45,959 nt of DNA from Cytidiella melzeri (GCA_022592445.1 JABYQR010000345.1:1-45959); one strand, 5' to 3'; numbered from the stretch's first letter, positions 1 through 11,450 are shown. The notes: a model not told the origin generated them from the letters alone. Program-made: numbers and translations.

Positions 1-2774
1 GGAATCTGTGAAAAACCCTGAGCTACCAATCGTGCCTTGTATTTGAGGATCTTTCCATCGGAATCACGTTTGATGGCAAAGACCCAGCGACAGCCAACGG
101 CTTTTCGCTCGGCTGATAAATCCTCAACTGTATAAGTCCCTAATTTCTTCAGCTGATCCATTTCCTTATCCATCGCCTCCTTCCAGAATGGCCAATCCGA
201 ATGTGCCTTGACTTCATCAACAGTTTGAGGTGTGTCGGGGTTGAGAGCGGCGAAGCATAAATTAGCTTCTGTCTCTGAGATTGTATCTTGCAAATCTGAG
301 ATATCCTCCTGCGCCAAGGGTTCGGATACAGGTACGACTTTTGGTCGCGATTTGGCGGAAAGTGCGCGAAGGGTCCTTTGTTTACCGTTGTTTGCTTTGA
401 AATAATCAACAGGTTCAATATTGCGACGAGTGCGTGTGACAGCAAGGGGAGGAGTGGCCACTTGAGGCTTGACTGTGATAGGTGGCGGAGCGGGTGCAGT
501 AAGTAGCGGCGGTGTCACCTGTAAATTCTCCCCCTCAAGCCCAGTAGTGGACTCGATTATCGGCGCTGTAAGGCCAGTGTTCTTTGGAAAAATCACATCC
601 CTGGAAGTGAGAACGTGTCTTGTTTCAGGTACGTAATATCTCCATCCTACGGTGGATTCCTTGATGCCAACAAATTTTCGTTTGATGGACTGGGCGTTAA
701 GCTTTGACGTGCAAACATTGACGCGTACCCAACAATCGGTTCCGAATTCGTGAATCCCAGAAAGGTTAGGCTTCTTTGAGCAGAGCGCTTGGTACGGCGT
801 TTTCCCTTGGAGGGCTCGGGTAGGCGACCGGTTCTTGAGAAATGCGGCGTAAGATGTTGCATCTTCCCATAGAAACTTTGGGAGTTCATGACTAATCAAC
901 ATAGCGCGAGCGTGTTCAACAAGGGTTCGATTAAGTCGTTCGGACACACTGTTATACTCCGGTGAGTAAGGTGATGTGGGTTCAATTTGAATACCCCGCT
1001 TTTCCGTGTATGATTTCGTTGCGCCTGAAACGTATTCCTTGGCGTTATCTACCCGAAGAACCTTGATGCAATAATTCAATTGATTCTCGATCCATGCATC
1101 GAGTTCTTCAATATTCGAAGGTGTTTCATCGCGGTCTTTCATGTATGAAGTCCAGACGTAGCGTGACTTGCCGTCTGTAAAAGTTATCATGTAGCGATTG
1201 CCATGAATGGATGTGACGGAGGCGGGGCCCCAGATATCTGTGAAAATTAATTCACCGATCTTTGAGATCTTGCGCAAAGTTTGCGTCGGGAACGGCGCAC
1301 GGAAGTGTTTTGCTTGGATACAAGATTCGCAAGTGAAGTTTGCATCGGAGGACGTATCAACATTCATTCCTGCAACTAATCCGTCATTGTGTAGTTCCTT
1401 GAGTTGCTTCTTGTTAAGATGACCGAGGGTGCAATGCCACTCATACCATGATCGAGGGTATTGGCCATCATGCTTACCGTGGAGACGGGTTTGACATCCA
1501 TTCGATATAGATAGCCGGATTTGATTCCGCGTCCAATCAATTTGTCGCCCTTTTTGATGAGAAGATCTTTTCCGTTACCCTCGTAGGAGAAACCAGAGCT
1601 TGTGAGACGTCCAAGTGAGATGAGATTGTATTTCATTGTAGGCGCGTGTAGAGCGTCTTTGAGGACGATAGGTACAGGACCGCGGTTGGTATTGAAATCG
1701 ATGCGAACATTGCCTCGGCCGAGACTAGTGCAATTCCCGACGCCGTGGATAGCGCTTGATATCGGCGTGTAACTGACAAACAAAGATTGATCAGCGACGA
1801 TGTGTGACGTCATACCGGTATCAGCAAGCCAAGTTGGTTCCGTTGCGAGATGAGATTCTTCTTCGGCAATAAAGGTGTATTCGTCCGCATCGTCTGAGTC
1901 GGTCTCGTTCTCAGCCATATGAGAATAATTTCTTCGACCCTTTCCTTTGTCACCTTTCCTATCCTTCTCTTTCTTTCCTTTCTCTTTCTCCTTCTCCTTC
2001 TCCTTCTCCTTCTCCTCGTTCTTTCTAGCCTCTTTCCTACAGTCCGGCTTGATGTGCCCTTCTTTTCCGCAACCGTGACAGAAAACTCCTGATCGGAATT
2101 TTGATTTGATGCGTCGTTTGGTATTGGCGTACAGGGTTGTTTTGGTAGTTGAGCGCTCTTTTCGGCGGCCTTCTTCCTGTAGTATGCGGCCAATGATATT
2201 AGCGGAAGTTAGCGTGTTGTCAAGCAGATAGAAGCGATCAGAGGGTCCCAAGTGGGCGGTAATGCGGTTAGGATAACGGAGGCAAGCTCGTTATTGGAGA
2301 TCTTGGTTGTTTGAATGAGATTGATCTCTTGCCACAGACTCTTGATTTTCCGGATTTCTTCCTCAAGATCAGAACCTTCTGTTATGGAATATCGGAGGAA
2401 ACGACGACGGAGAACAATCAGCGCTACCGCGCCTTCGTTATTGAATACATTGGCAAGAGTATCGAAGGCTCCTTCGAGGTAGCGGCAGAAATCACATACG
2501 CCATCATAGCGTTTGAAATGCGGAGACGAATAGCCGTAAGGGCCTTTCGATCTTTCTTTGTCCACTCGGCAATTAGCTTTGCATCAGTGGGTTTAGCGAT
2601 ATCACCGGATGTATAATCCCACAGACCCATGTCCATGAGAATGTCCGAGATTTGAACGCGCCAAGTGATGTAATTCTCGGCTCCCCGTAATGGGTCGATT
2701 CGGTAAGTGCCCAAAGGTTCGGACGCACTTGAAGTTGCCGCAGCAACGGTGGCAGGTGTGGGAGTAGTAGACAT
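1..2774 (-). pseudogene. Copia Gag-Pol polyprotein, frameshifted and incomplete
   Basis: The start is the ATG at 2774 (MSTTPTPATV). Gag runs about 2774-2100 with frame breaks near 2470 and near 2225. A CCHC zinc knuckle (CHGCGKEGHIKPDC) lies near 2080-2040, followed by a Lys/Glu-rich repeat (about 2025-1960) coded by CTT/CTC-type repeats. The aspartic protease motif WLADTG is near 1835. The frame breaks again near 1455, and the integrase begins there with an HHCC finger (WHCTLGH ... CESC) and a core with DIWGP, VDNAKEY and SERLNRTL supplying the D, D and E residues. After a variable linker, RT starts with WPFWKEAM and runs to KARLVAQGFSQ at the edge. At least three frame changes separate Gag, protease and integrase, so no intact polyprotein can be made. 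Programmed shifting is unlikely because copia elements normally use one frame. Confidence 0.88.
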
Positions 2775-2920
2775 AGTGATCTAATAAAAAGATCTAAGAA
2801 TAATCTTTAATAGAAATGGCCTATGGGCGTAATGCCGACGTATTGTTGCCGTGATCTGTGAAGGGTTCAAGTATAGAGCTTGGAGTTATCGAGAGATTGA
2901 TGCGCTTAGTTTAGAGCGTG

Positions 2921-2932
2921 GGGCTCATAACC
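2921..2932 (-). other. Primer-binding site for a tRNA-iMet anticodon-loop fragment
   Basis: The plus strand reads GGGCTCATAACC, the anticodon-arm sequence of eukaryotic initiator tRNA-Met (CAU anticodon). The minus-strand element RNA therefore carries its complement right after the LTR end. Copia-type elements are known to prime from a half-molecule of tRNA-iMet rather than the tRNA 3' end. The position fits exactly. Confidence 0.75.
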
Positions 2933-3277
2933 TATTGTTTTGCGAGGGGATGCGAGCGCACACGAACAATAGCGAGTAAAGTGGATAAAATCAATAGTAA
3001 CGAATATACATGAGTTTATATAGTTTTTGGAGATAGCGGAAATAACTAATATAGTAATAAAAATGAAAGAGGTATTATGACATGGTGAAGCAGGTACTCG
3101 GAGTGTGTGTGGGGGTGGAACATACTAAAACAGTCAATGACATAAACGGATAACTAGATATATAAGAAAGAATGGAGGAACTTAACGGATAGCGTGTATA
3201 GAACGAAACGGAAGACGGAATGATTAAGACAATGGTGCGGAATCAAAGACATGGATCGGAAACCTTATAGAACAACA
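2933..3277 (-). repeat. 5' LTR of the copia element
   Basis: Read on the minus strand, the block starts TGTTGTTC at 3277 and ends CAATA at 2933, directly before the primer-binding site. The right boundary is inferred from the TGTTG start typical of copia LTRs. The left boundary is set by the primer site. An unrelated copia LTR in this window (5216-5543) has the same TGTTG start and CAATA end, which supports the limits. Length is about 345 bp. Confidence 0.65.
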
Positions 3278-4110
3278 AGTTCCGGAACTCACCTACACTT
3301 GGATAGGCTAAAAACACCAGATGTTTGGGCACCATCCTGTCTTCTATTTTTGTTCTCTGCTCCCTAAGCAGGATTCAAGATGCCTGAATGTATGGGACCA
3401 AGACTAAATGGAACTACAATCTGCAATTGTTTGCACATGTTTGCTCAATCCAAAACATGTGTAATCTGAGGATAACTTGTGACACCGAGTCACAGATGAA
3501 CTATCACTCTTATTGGGGGCAAACTTACAAAAAAAATGACAGTGAAACACTCACAATTCCTGAAGAATGAAGAAGAGTTGTTTCAGTGTGCTCCAGCAGA
3601 TTAATGCTTTTTCAGATGTGACCGTTTTGTCTCCCAAAGTGTGGGAATTTGATGGGAGAATACAGGCAGTAACCCTTGTGAATATAAAAGCATTGAATAC
3701 TGTTTATGGCATCAAACTGACTTTGTGTCAGATCACTTTTTGTAAATGCACTTTTTGAATTTTACAGATTGCATATGGGCATAAATCTATACATATTATA
3801 CACCATTGGATAGCCCTATCTTGCAACAACATACTGGTGCAAAAATCCTGTCAATTGAAGTGCAATTGAGTAACTTGTGGCCAGTCTACTGACAAAGGTC
3901 ACTCAGACTCAGATTCAAACTCCACTCTTACTGGCACATAATGTCAAATTCTGGTCAAGTACATGTACAGCAATTTACAGTCATTGCTTGCTCTCTGAAC
4001 AAGGAATAAAAGTAGAAGACATACCACAAACATTATTAGCTCTAGGCAAGAATTAACAGTACTACTTTGGAAGATAACAAAACATCTCAGCCCCTACACT
4101 CTTAGACAAA
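3278..4110. other. Gene-free, CpG-poor stretch
   Basis: I see no credible coding exon here. The short ORFs lack family features and intron logic. CG dinucleotides are rare while CA and TG are common. The part around 3412-3500 resembles 8560-8655, so it looks like old dispersed repeat DNA. Confidence 0.6.
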
Positions 4111-4119
4111 GTAAATGTG

Positions 4120-4412
4120 TGGCTGCATCAGCAGTGAGCACTGCATCTGATTGTTCCACAATGTTCGACAGTCATTAGTTGCTCTCTAAGCAGGAGTTAC
4201 AATCAGAACACAGCCTGTGGCAGTTCCCATAGGGGTGAGGCAGTTCAGACATTAACAGTACGTAGTTGCATCAGCAGCAAGCACTGCATCTGATTGTTCC
4301 ATGATTGTTCCACAAAGTTTCACAGCTGTTAGTTGCTGCTAAGTAGGAGTTACAATCAGAACACAGCCTGTAGCAGTTTTAATGTGGATGAGGCAGTTCA
4401 GACATCAACAGG
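4120..4412. repeat. Two diverged tandem copies of a roughly 140-bp unit
   Basis: The block 4120-4258 recurs at 4262-4412. Both contain GCATCAGCAG, GCACTGCATCTGATTG, GGAGTTACAATCAGAACA and GAGGCAGTTCAGACAT in the same order. A more diverged third copy may lie at about 3980-4070. There is no coding potential. The rest of 4413-5210 is similar CpG-poor DNA with nothing recognisable. Confidence 0.7.
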
Positions 4413-5215
4413 ACACATGTAACATGTTCTAGTAATTGATCTAATCAGACACCCTCAAGCCCTTCATTCTTGAAGCAAGTATTTTCTAGAATCAGCAGTG
4501 AACACTGAACAAGATCAATGATAAGATATATGAAGCTCCTTGACTATGTTTATCAATGCATGGCTGCTTTTCCTGCAACCAAACTTATCCATTGTAGTAC
4601 AGTCACTTTATCCCAGATCAAGTTGCTTATCAAAGGTGTCATCAATGCCAAATGCCCTTACTACAGTCAATATTCATGACCAGATTACTTGGCAAGGTTC
4701 TTACTAGAAACTAAGTTGTTTACTTAGGTTATTCTTGGTAACAAAGTCACTGGTTCAAGGAACTATTTCAGGCTATATGGCTTATTCATTTTGCTATCAG
4801 TAATACAATCGCTTGTAATCCTGCTCCTGCAGCTTACCCAAATTGTATCAAGATTTTTTGACATAGTTCAACACCATTACCAAGAAGCATGTCAAACAAC
4901 CTTTATCTCTATGCTCTACTCCACAAACTTCTTCTCCTTTCCTACATTATTGCATGCTCCAGTACAGACAAACCACCAACTTATTATACATTACTCATCA
5001 ATGAAGCAATTCACAGCAAAATGACTTTAGTCAAGCTGCTACCAGCAGCAAGTTTACTTACAAATCTGGCTCAAAAAGTAACATTTCATTCAATCTTCAG
5101 AAACTGTACTTGCCACTTGCTGGCCTTGCTAACGCTAGTATATGCATTTATCCCATATCAGAGAGGCACTCAGATTATATGCCATTGTATACACACTAGC
5201 TCAACACCTGCATTC

Positions 5216-5543
5216 TATTGCAGGGTTACGAGGGAACCGCTCTAGTGTACGTGAAGCGTTGTATGCTCAGTAAGCCTCGATAAAAAGAGGTACTATGTAA
5301 TTGCACTGCTAACCTTGTGTACGCGAAGCGTTGTATGCTACAGTGCATCAGACAATGTAAAGAATGTGTATAGAATGAATGGACTAACCTCAGTAAGCCT
5401 CGATAAAAAGAGGTACTGAGGGACAAAGAGTTCGGTCGCCCGAAGATTGAAAACAACGGGTGCTCATACGCTACACTACAGTCCGTAAAAGGAAAGTGTT
5501 GTTCATACCTGATGAACCGTACCAAAAACCTTCGATTTCAACA
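5216..5543 (-). repeat. 3' LTR of the deleted copia element
   Basis: On the minus strand it starts TGTTGAAATCG (5543) and ends CCCTGCAATA (5216). Its first 125 bp or so match the truncated 5' LTR at 6892-7017 with few differences. It contains an internal duplication: the string GCCTCGATAAAAAGAGGTACT occurs near 5273 and again near 5396 on the plus strand, with a CCTC/GAGG stem. A purine-biased stretch (GAGTGGGCG) just upstream of the LTR could be the polypurine tract. Confidence 0.82.
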
Positions 5544-5564
5544 CGCCCACTCAGCGGGTGTGAA

Positions 5565-6891
5565 CTACAATTGGCCCATACCATCCAGAAAATGACTGTG
5601 CTTCTCGCGAGCGAGAGGCTTTGTCATGATGTTGGCAACCTGGTCTCCAGTGGGAACATATTCAGGTAGAATAAGGCCGTCGTCGTATGCATCGCGTGTG
5701 AAGTGATATTGGACCGCGATGTGCTTCGTGCGTTCGTGGTGTTCCGGATTCTTGATCAGGGCAATGGCGGACTGATTGTTGATGAGGAGAGGGACAGTGT
5801 AAGAAGAAGAAAGATGTCCAATCTCAATAAGAAAAGCGTGAAGCCAAATGGCTTCCTTGGTGGCGTGCAAAGCTGCCATGTATTTGGCCTCAGTGCTCGA
5901 AAGAGCGGTCGAATGCTGTCGCTTCGATGAACAGCTAATGGCGCCACCGGATAAGATGAAAACATATCCAGTGATTGAGTGTTGATTGTTGGGGTCCGAG
6001 GCCCAGTCAGCGTCGACATAGCCAATGAGGTTGGCCGAAATCAAATCGCGTGCGTCCGGAGGAGTTTTGCAATACGTGAGGTGGAGGTCTTTGCTACCTC
6101 AAAGGTAACGGTAGACCCGGGTAATAGCGAGTAGGTGTTCTCGACCTGGGGTTGCGGCGTGCTTGCTCAAGGCACCCACTGAATAGGCAAGGTCGGGTCG
6201 AGTCCCAATCATTGCGTACATCAGCGAGCCGAGCATTGACTGATACTGCTTGACATCGACCTTGGACTTGTTAGCGTGAAGCTTGATGAGTTTCGAGTTG
6301 GGGTCCATAGGAGTGGAGACCGGTCGACTGTCAGAGAGTCCGAAGCGGTCGAGGATAGTGGTGATGAACTGTCGTTGTGACAGCTCGAGAATGCGGTGTG
6401 GGCGGTCGCGTATGATCTCCATGTTGAGGATCCATCGGGCCTCGCCTAAATTGGTCATCTCAAACTCGCGGTGGAAGCTTGCCTTGGAAAGGTTGATGAC
6501 CTTGACGTCCTTGGAGACAATGAGCATGTTGTTGACGTAGACGGCGCAGATGACAGGCGTGCCACTCTCCATCTTGAAGAAAACAGCGTGGTCGTGATGC
6601 AATCGAGTGAAACCATGGTTGGTGAATTCCTTTGCGAGTCGCTGGTACCATTGGCGGCTGGACTGCTTCAGGCCGTAGAGGGACTTCTTCAGCTTCCAGA
6701 CAGAGCTGTCATCGCCTTCAAACCCGGGGGGAGGTTTCATGTAGATCTCCTTGTTGAGATCACCGTTGAGGAAAGCGGACTTGACGTCCATCTGGTGAAT
6801 GTCAAGGTCCTCTTGAGCAGCGAGAGCGAGAATGGTGCGAATTGATGTGAATTTGGAAACCGGTGTGAACGTATCGTTGTAGTCGACTCCT
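5565..6891 (-). pseudogene. Copia reverse transcriptase (C-terminal part) and RNase H, inactive
   Basis: RT is recognisable from VDYNDTFTPV at the deletion junction, then MDVKSAFLNGDL, YGLKQSSRQWYQ and the active-site region AVYVNNML. RNase H follows with GYVDADWASD and SSTEAKYMAL-type motifs, ending near 5565. Two faults are visible. The catalytic YVDD is YVNN here. A TGA stop at 6099-6101 replaces the Arg codon of the conserved YRYLRG string, and the downstream frame continues into RNase H. The palm N-terminal half is absent. The piece is a dead fragment. Confidence 0.9.
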
Positions 6892-7017
6892 TAGGAACAA
6901 AGAGTTTGGTCGCCCGAAGATTGAAAACGACGGGCACTCATACGCTACACTACAGTCTGTAAAAGGAAAGTGTTGTTCATACCTGATGAACCGTACCAAA
7001 AATCTTTGATTCCAACA
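6892..7017 (-). repeat. Truncated 5' LTR of the deleted copia element
   Basis: About 125 bp matching the start of the LTR at 5216-5543, with the same TGTTG end at 7017. It stops abruptly at about 6892, where it joins mid-RT coding sequence. That junction marks the internal deletion. Confidence 0.8.
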
Positions 7018-7022
7018 CATTC

Positions 7023-9545
7023 TGTGCAAAGTATCTCTCAAGGTATTGCTGCAGGATTTGTGAGAACAAACAAGCAATGTGAGATACATGAAAAGCATAT
7101 ATACTCCAGTACAATAGCCAGAAGACTAGAAATTGATAAGGCAAACATGGAGAAGCAATCGAGAGCAACCTGTAGCTCAGCTTCTCATAAATTTCATAGA
7201 GAAACTTGAACAGTGCAATCAATATTGTTCTGAGATGTGCATTTCCTGTTCCCTGTACCCAATACTCACATTCTTATCTACTCATGATACCAACCACCAA
7301 GAGCCTTTATCATTATGACAACATGGTGCTTGACTCTAAGCTGTTTTTTCTTTCCACATAATCACTGGCAGGTCGCTGTACATGGAAAGCACTGTTTTTG
7401 GAGGCTCTGGAACTGAATATAGGGACAGCTTGTGAAAAATAACATTGGACCTTACAGTCCCAAGTATATATTGAAAGCAATCACACTAGAGTCAAAATCT
7501 ATGCTGGACACATGCTGTCCAGCCACACTCAGCAGAGCAGTTCAATGCCAATAATGTTCAGACTTTTAACTAAACAGAGAGTTGTATAGAGCAAGCAAAC
7601 TACTATGTTGGTCATTTCCTTCAGTTGAGATCATTGATATTGGAATTTTGCAGCTCCCTGTCATCTATTGAGTCAGTGTTATCACTGACAATAGGCGGAA
7701 GACTACTTACCAAGAGGAAGGTGGATTAGTCAAGTTGACAAAGCTCTCAGTGGGTTCATCACGTCGTTTTGGTGGCAGATGTGCCTGCATAACAGCTTTA
7801 ACACTGCATAGAGAAAAAACCTCAACATTACATGCAACATCAATTTGAGCCAACTTACACAGATTTCAGGACATTTCCCACAACAAATCCTGCCCCAAGT
7901 GTGCTGAATGCCTTGAGTGCGCTGACCATCATCTCCAGTTTGGTCATTTCCAGCTCTTGCTCACCAGGTAGTGAATCTACATGCCGAATTGCAGAAAACT
8001 CCTGATTATCAGGCCAATTATGAGATTCTGGCAGGGTTGATTTATCCAGAGCTGGCTGGCGAGCAATCAGGGAACAGAGTCAGCTTACTGGATGCCTAAT
8101 GAATGAGTAGATCCCATGAATACTGTACTGGTATGATTGGCAACCTCACGTATGGTCAGCATACTAGAAGTATCCAATGGGGTGTTGGAGGACACAACAC
8201 AAGAAGGGATGGGCACAGATGCAGCAGGACCAATGGTAGCAATTAATGCAAGAGTGACCATGGAAGAGAAGTGCATGATGAAGAGCAATGAAGGAACAGT
8301 AAGTTTGAGATGTTAAGGCACAAATAAGAATTCGATCAAGCAAGATGAGCTGAAAAACGTGTAAGAAAAGATTTTAATATTGCATAGAGGGTATGATACG
8401 CACCAACCAGTGCTAGCTTGCTTGGGTAGACAAAGAATTTAGAAGGAACTCTCAAGGTGGAGAAGACAGAAGTGCATCAGCAATGTTGATTATGTAGGGG
8501 ATCATCAAACACCCCCTGTTTTGAAACACTCTTTTTTCCAACTGAGTTTACACTGCTTTGCATATGAAACTGCAATCTGGAATTCTGCACATGTTTTGTT
8601 TGAGCCCAAACATGCCCAATATGGGAGTAATTTGTTACACAGAGTCACAGCTGAGCATTAGTGGCTGGACTGTCACACATCCATAATCAGTGCAGTCACA
8701 TCTATACCTTAAATGACTTCTCACCTCCCACTTTAAGATTGCAAACACAGTATCTTCTGGCCTGAAGAACATCATCTCTCTGTGACTCAGATAGCAACAC
8801 TTGTCATTTGCTCTGAATGTGCAGTTTACAAAGTACATTGCTACTATGGCAAAGTTTGGAACCCTTTTGCATACTCATGAGGACAGAATAGAGAGGTTGT
8901 ACCTTCTGGCCTGGACTATTTGGTATTTCTACTTCAAGCCAACCCATCACTATACCTGGACAAGCCTCAGAAGCATCTGCAACTCATACTTCATCCATTG
9001 ACATCTTGAGGTCTCAGTGACTACAATATTGAGAAGTGGCATGACTAGCCTTGTTTTCCCATTTATTTTTCTACTTTTTTCCTGCTCAGTTTCACTTGCT
9101 GTTTCACTTGTTGTTTCACTGTGTGTTTCGCTGTTTGTTCTCATCTTGTTTTGATTCAATCACATCATTTCTGACTGATACTGATGGAAGGCATTAGGAC
9201 ATCAAGGGAGCTATACAGTTCCATCTCACAGTAGTGACAGGAATACAGACCTGATGGTTGTATCTGGGGTATGTTTGCAAACACAGGAATCTTTGCAAGT
9301 TGGGCTAACAACTTGCTCACCTCTCATTTTGTGTACTGGTATAGTTTGTATCATATGTACATAGGTACTACTCAGTTATTTGTCAACTTTCAGTAATATC
9401 TAGGCAAAGGACACAGACTACCAGGAGTGACTAGGGTGTTTTGGGGCATCTACAATGCCTATAGCTGACTGTATCTGACAGAATCCCAGCAATCCTATTC
9501 AGCAGTCAGCTTGAAAATCTTGGACAATTCTTCTAGCTACCATTG
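7023..9545. other. Gene-free, CpG-poor stretch
   Basis: No exon structure, RNA gene or transposon end could be supported. CG is scarce and TG/CA abundant. The block at 8560-8655 resembles 3412-3500. Small tandem GTTTCACTTG-like units occur near 9090-9130. Confidence 0.6.
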
Positions 9546-9550
9546 CTTCC

Positions 9551-10348
9551 TGTAACAGTTAAGGTTACACTCACCAGATAAGTGTTTAACTTGAGGGGGA
9601 GATAGTGAGATAGAGAGTAGAGTGTTGGTGAGAGTGAGTACTGGGGAGTACAAAGTAGTCCTTGATCAACAGAGTGGATAAGACTAAGGGCCTGATCGGC
9701 GCCGCATCATGTAGGCGACTTATAAATAATCCCACGCCAATAAGGAAATAAGTCGCTGTGGAAATAAGTCGAATTAAGCGCTGGATTATTTTATTTGGCG
9801 GGGGATTATTCTATAATGCGACTACATAATGTGCAGCCGATCAGGCCCTAAGGAGATATGCCCTCAGGAGTGCCTCTATATATACATGAAGGGGAGGACC
9901 CCAGGTACTACCCTAAGACCCCAAATACCTACATGAGTAAGCGAAGTAATCTACCTTACTAAGCATGCCCTATGCCCTAGTGGTACCACTTCAATAATCA
10001 ACCAATAGCAATTGTCCCCATGACCTGACCCCATGACCCAGTCCCAAGGCTAGACTTTTCCAGAAGGTTCTAAGAACTACAACATCATCCACTAGAATGT
10101 TCTACACTATGACATCATAGTTCCAGCATGCTCCACAAGGTTACGGAGAGTTCTATCATGTGATACACAGATAAGGAAAGAAGCGCATCAGCGCATCAGA
10201 GACAGAAGGCACATCAGCGCATCAATTGATAGGCACTGAGAATAAGCGCTGGATAAGATAAATAGACACCAGATAAGCGCTTAAATATTCCCAATAATAC
10301 CATTGCCTGGTAAGGCAAGTCTTGTAGAAACATTGAAAATCTGTGACA
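9551..10348 (-). mobile_element. Solo Ty3/gypsy LTR with 5-bp target duplication
   Basis: This block is the reverse complement of the LTR at 42234-42958. It starts TGTCACAG on the minus strand (10348) and ends CTGTTACA (9551). CTTCC is present on both sides (9546-9550 and 10349-10353), so this is a clean insertion reduced to one LTR by recombination. It contains a nested 161-bp MITE at 9688-9848 and fewer GCGCTTATC units than the right-hand copy, which explains the length difference. Confidence 0.92.
9688..9848. mobile_element. PIF/Harbinger-like MITE nested in the solo LTR
   Basis: The insert is absent from the related LTR at 42234-42958. It begins GGGCCTGATCGGC and ends with the exact reverse complement. 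The inverted similarity continues inward for about 50-60 bp (ATGTAG, AATAATCCC, CGCCAA). TAA flanks it on both sides (9685-9687, 9849-9851). A 3-bp TWA duplication with GGG/GGC-starting inverted repeats is characteristic of PIF/Harbinger MITEs. It has no coding capacity. Confidence 0.88.
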
Positions 10349-10353
10349 CTTCC

Positions 10354-11450
10354 AATTGACAAGTTTTTTTGTTAGGTGCCAGGTTCAAGGCTTTGCTTGG
10401 GAGGGGAAAGTTTTCAGGCTGTGTGACAAAGAAAGTGAGCAGCATGACAACCTTCAGAGAGTGCTTCAGTGTAAGACAAGTGTGTGCCACTGTGACTATC
10501 TCATCAATGTGACAAAAAAGTGGGGACCTTTGCAAAACTTTGACTCTTGATGGTGGCACATGCTATCTGTTGTTCAACACATGTCTCTGTCTTCAAAACC
10601 TCTGGAAACCATACATGAGATGCTGCTCTAGGGCATAATTAAGAATTGTGATTTTTGAACCAGTATTCATATACTAATTTGATTTATAATCTGTGGCATG
10701 CTATTTTATCTGCAACTTGAAAGGTACCCTGCACTCCTTGTTCTTGTTACATGTCTTGTGTTTGCCCCTTGCTTCACTTCCCTTGACCGAGCCATCCAAG
10801 ATTAGAGATCTGTCAGTCCGTACAGACAGACTATATCTCAGTATGTAAGCTCATTATGGGGTTCAGATCACTATCAACACATAATTGTAACTTTTTGAGT
10901 GATCAGCATGAACACGATTTTATCCCGGAATATATTGAGGATATGCTTGCCTGGTAAGTCTTTGTCATGAAGTAGGTTGAATGCATCAACAATGGTCTTA
11001 CCCCTTCTGTAGATGTCTATCATGGGCGAGTATACCTTGATTAGTCTCGCTTGTGTACGGGGTGCATGAGACAATTCACATCATTGGTCAACCAACCAGT
11101 CGGGAGGTTAGCCCCCCGTTTTGGATCTCGACGCCGATCCCGACAGCCAGCTGCGGCACGGACGTGGATGACAGATGGGATCCATCTTGCGATCCAAGGG
11201 ACGATCGATCTCGCGCGTACCCCAACCAATGAAGGCAGCAGATCTCTCTGTTGCCTGATCCTCGTGGCGTTCGTCATCAAAGAAGGCCACAGTCGAGCGT
11301 TGCAACACGTTGATTATAGATTTATGTATATCCATCAGGAACACGCGGAACAGCCTACAGCAATCAACGGCAACACTGTACCCACGGCACACACACTGCA
11401 CACGGCCAGCCTGTTGCCTGTTTCCTTTCCCTTTGCGGGACAAAACCACC
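10354..11450. other. Intergenic region between the solo LTR and the dioxygenase gene
   Basis: No coding exon could be supported. Composition changes near 10870-11040 from CpG-poor repeat-like DNA to CpG-containing DNA typical of the gene island. The ORFs over 11041-11497 are antisense or downstream of the dioxygenase and lack family features. Confidence 0.55.

Larger units (their letters stand above)
1..3277 (-). mobile_element. Ty1/copia LTR retrotransposon, 5' part, running off the left edge
   Basis: On the minus strand the parts come in copia order: LTR (2933-3277), primer site (2921-2932), Gag, zinc knuckle, protease, integrase, then the start of reverse transcriptase at the window edge. 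Integrase before RT is the Ty1/copia order. The 3' half and 3' LTR lie outside the window, so target duplications cannot be checked. Gag and protease carry frameshifts, while the frame from integrase to the edge looks open. This is therefore a degraded, probably non-autonomous copy of a once complete element. Confidence 0.9.
5216..7017 (-). mobile_element. Internally deleted copia element with 5-bp target duplication
   Basis: On the minus strand this holds a truncated 5' LTR (about 6892-7017), the C-terminal half of RT, RNase H and a complete 3' LTR (5216-5543). CATTC occurs just outside both ends (5211-5215 and 7018-7022), as expected for a 5-bp target duplication. Everything from inside the 5' LTR to mid-RT is missing, so the deletion happened inside the inserted copy. 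Its LTR is not similar to that of the element at 2933-3277, so it belongs to another copia family. Confidence 0.85.

Noticed and set aside
4791..5245. Two overlapping plus ORFs (77 and 118 residues) in CpG-poor DNA
   Set aside because: Composition is that of repeat DNA, with no motifs and no supporting splice sites.
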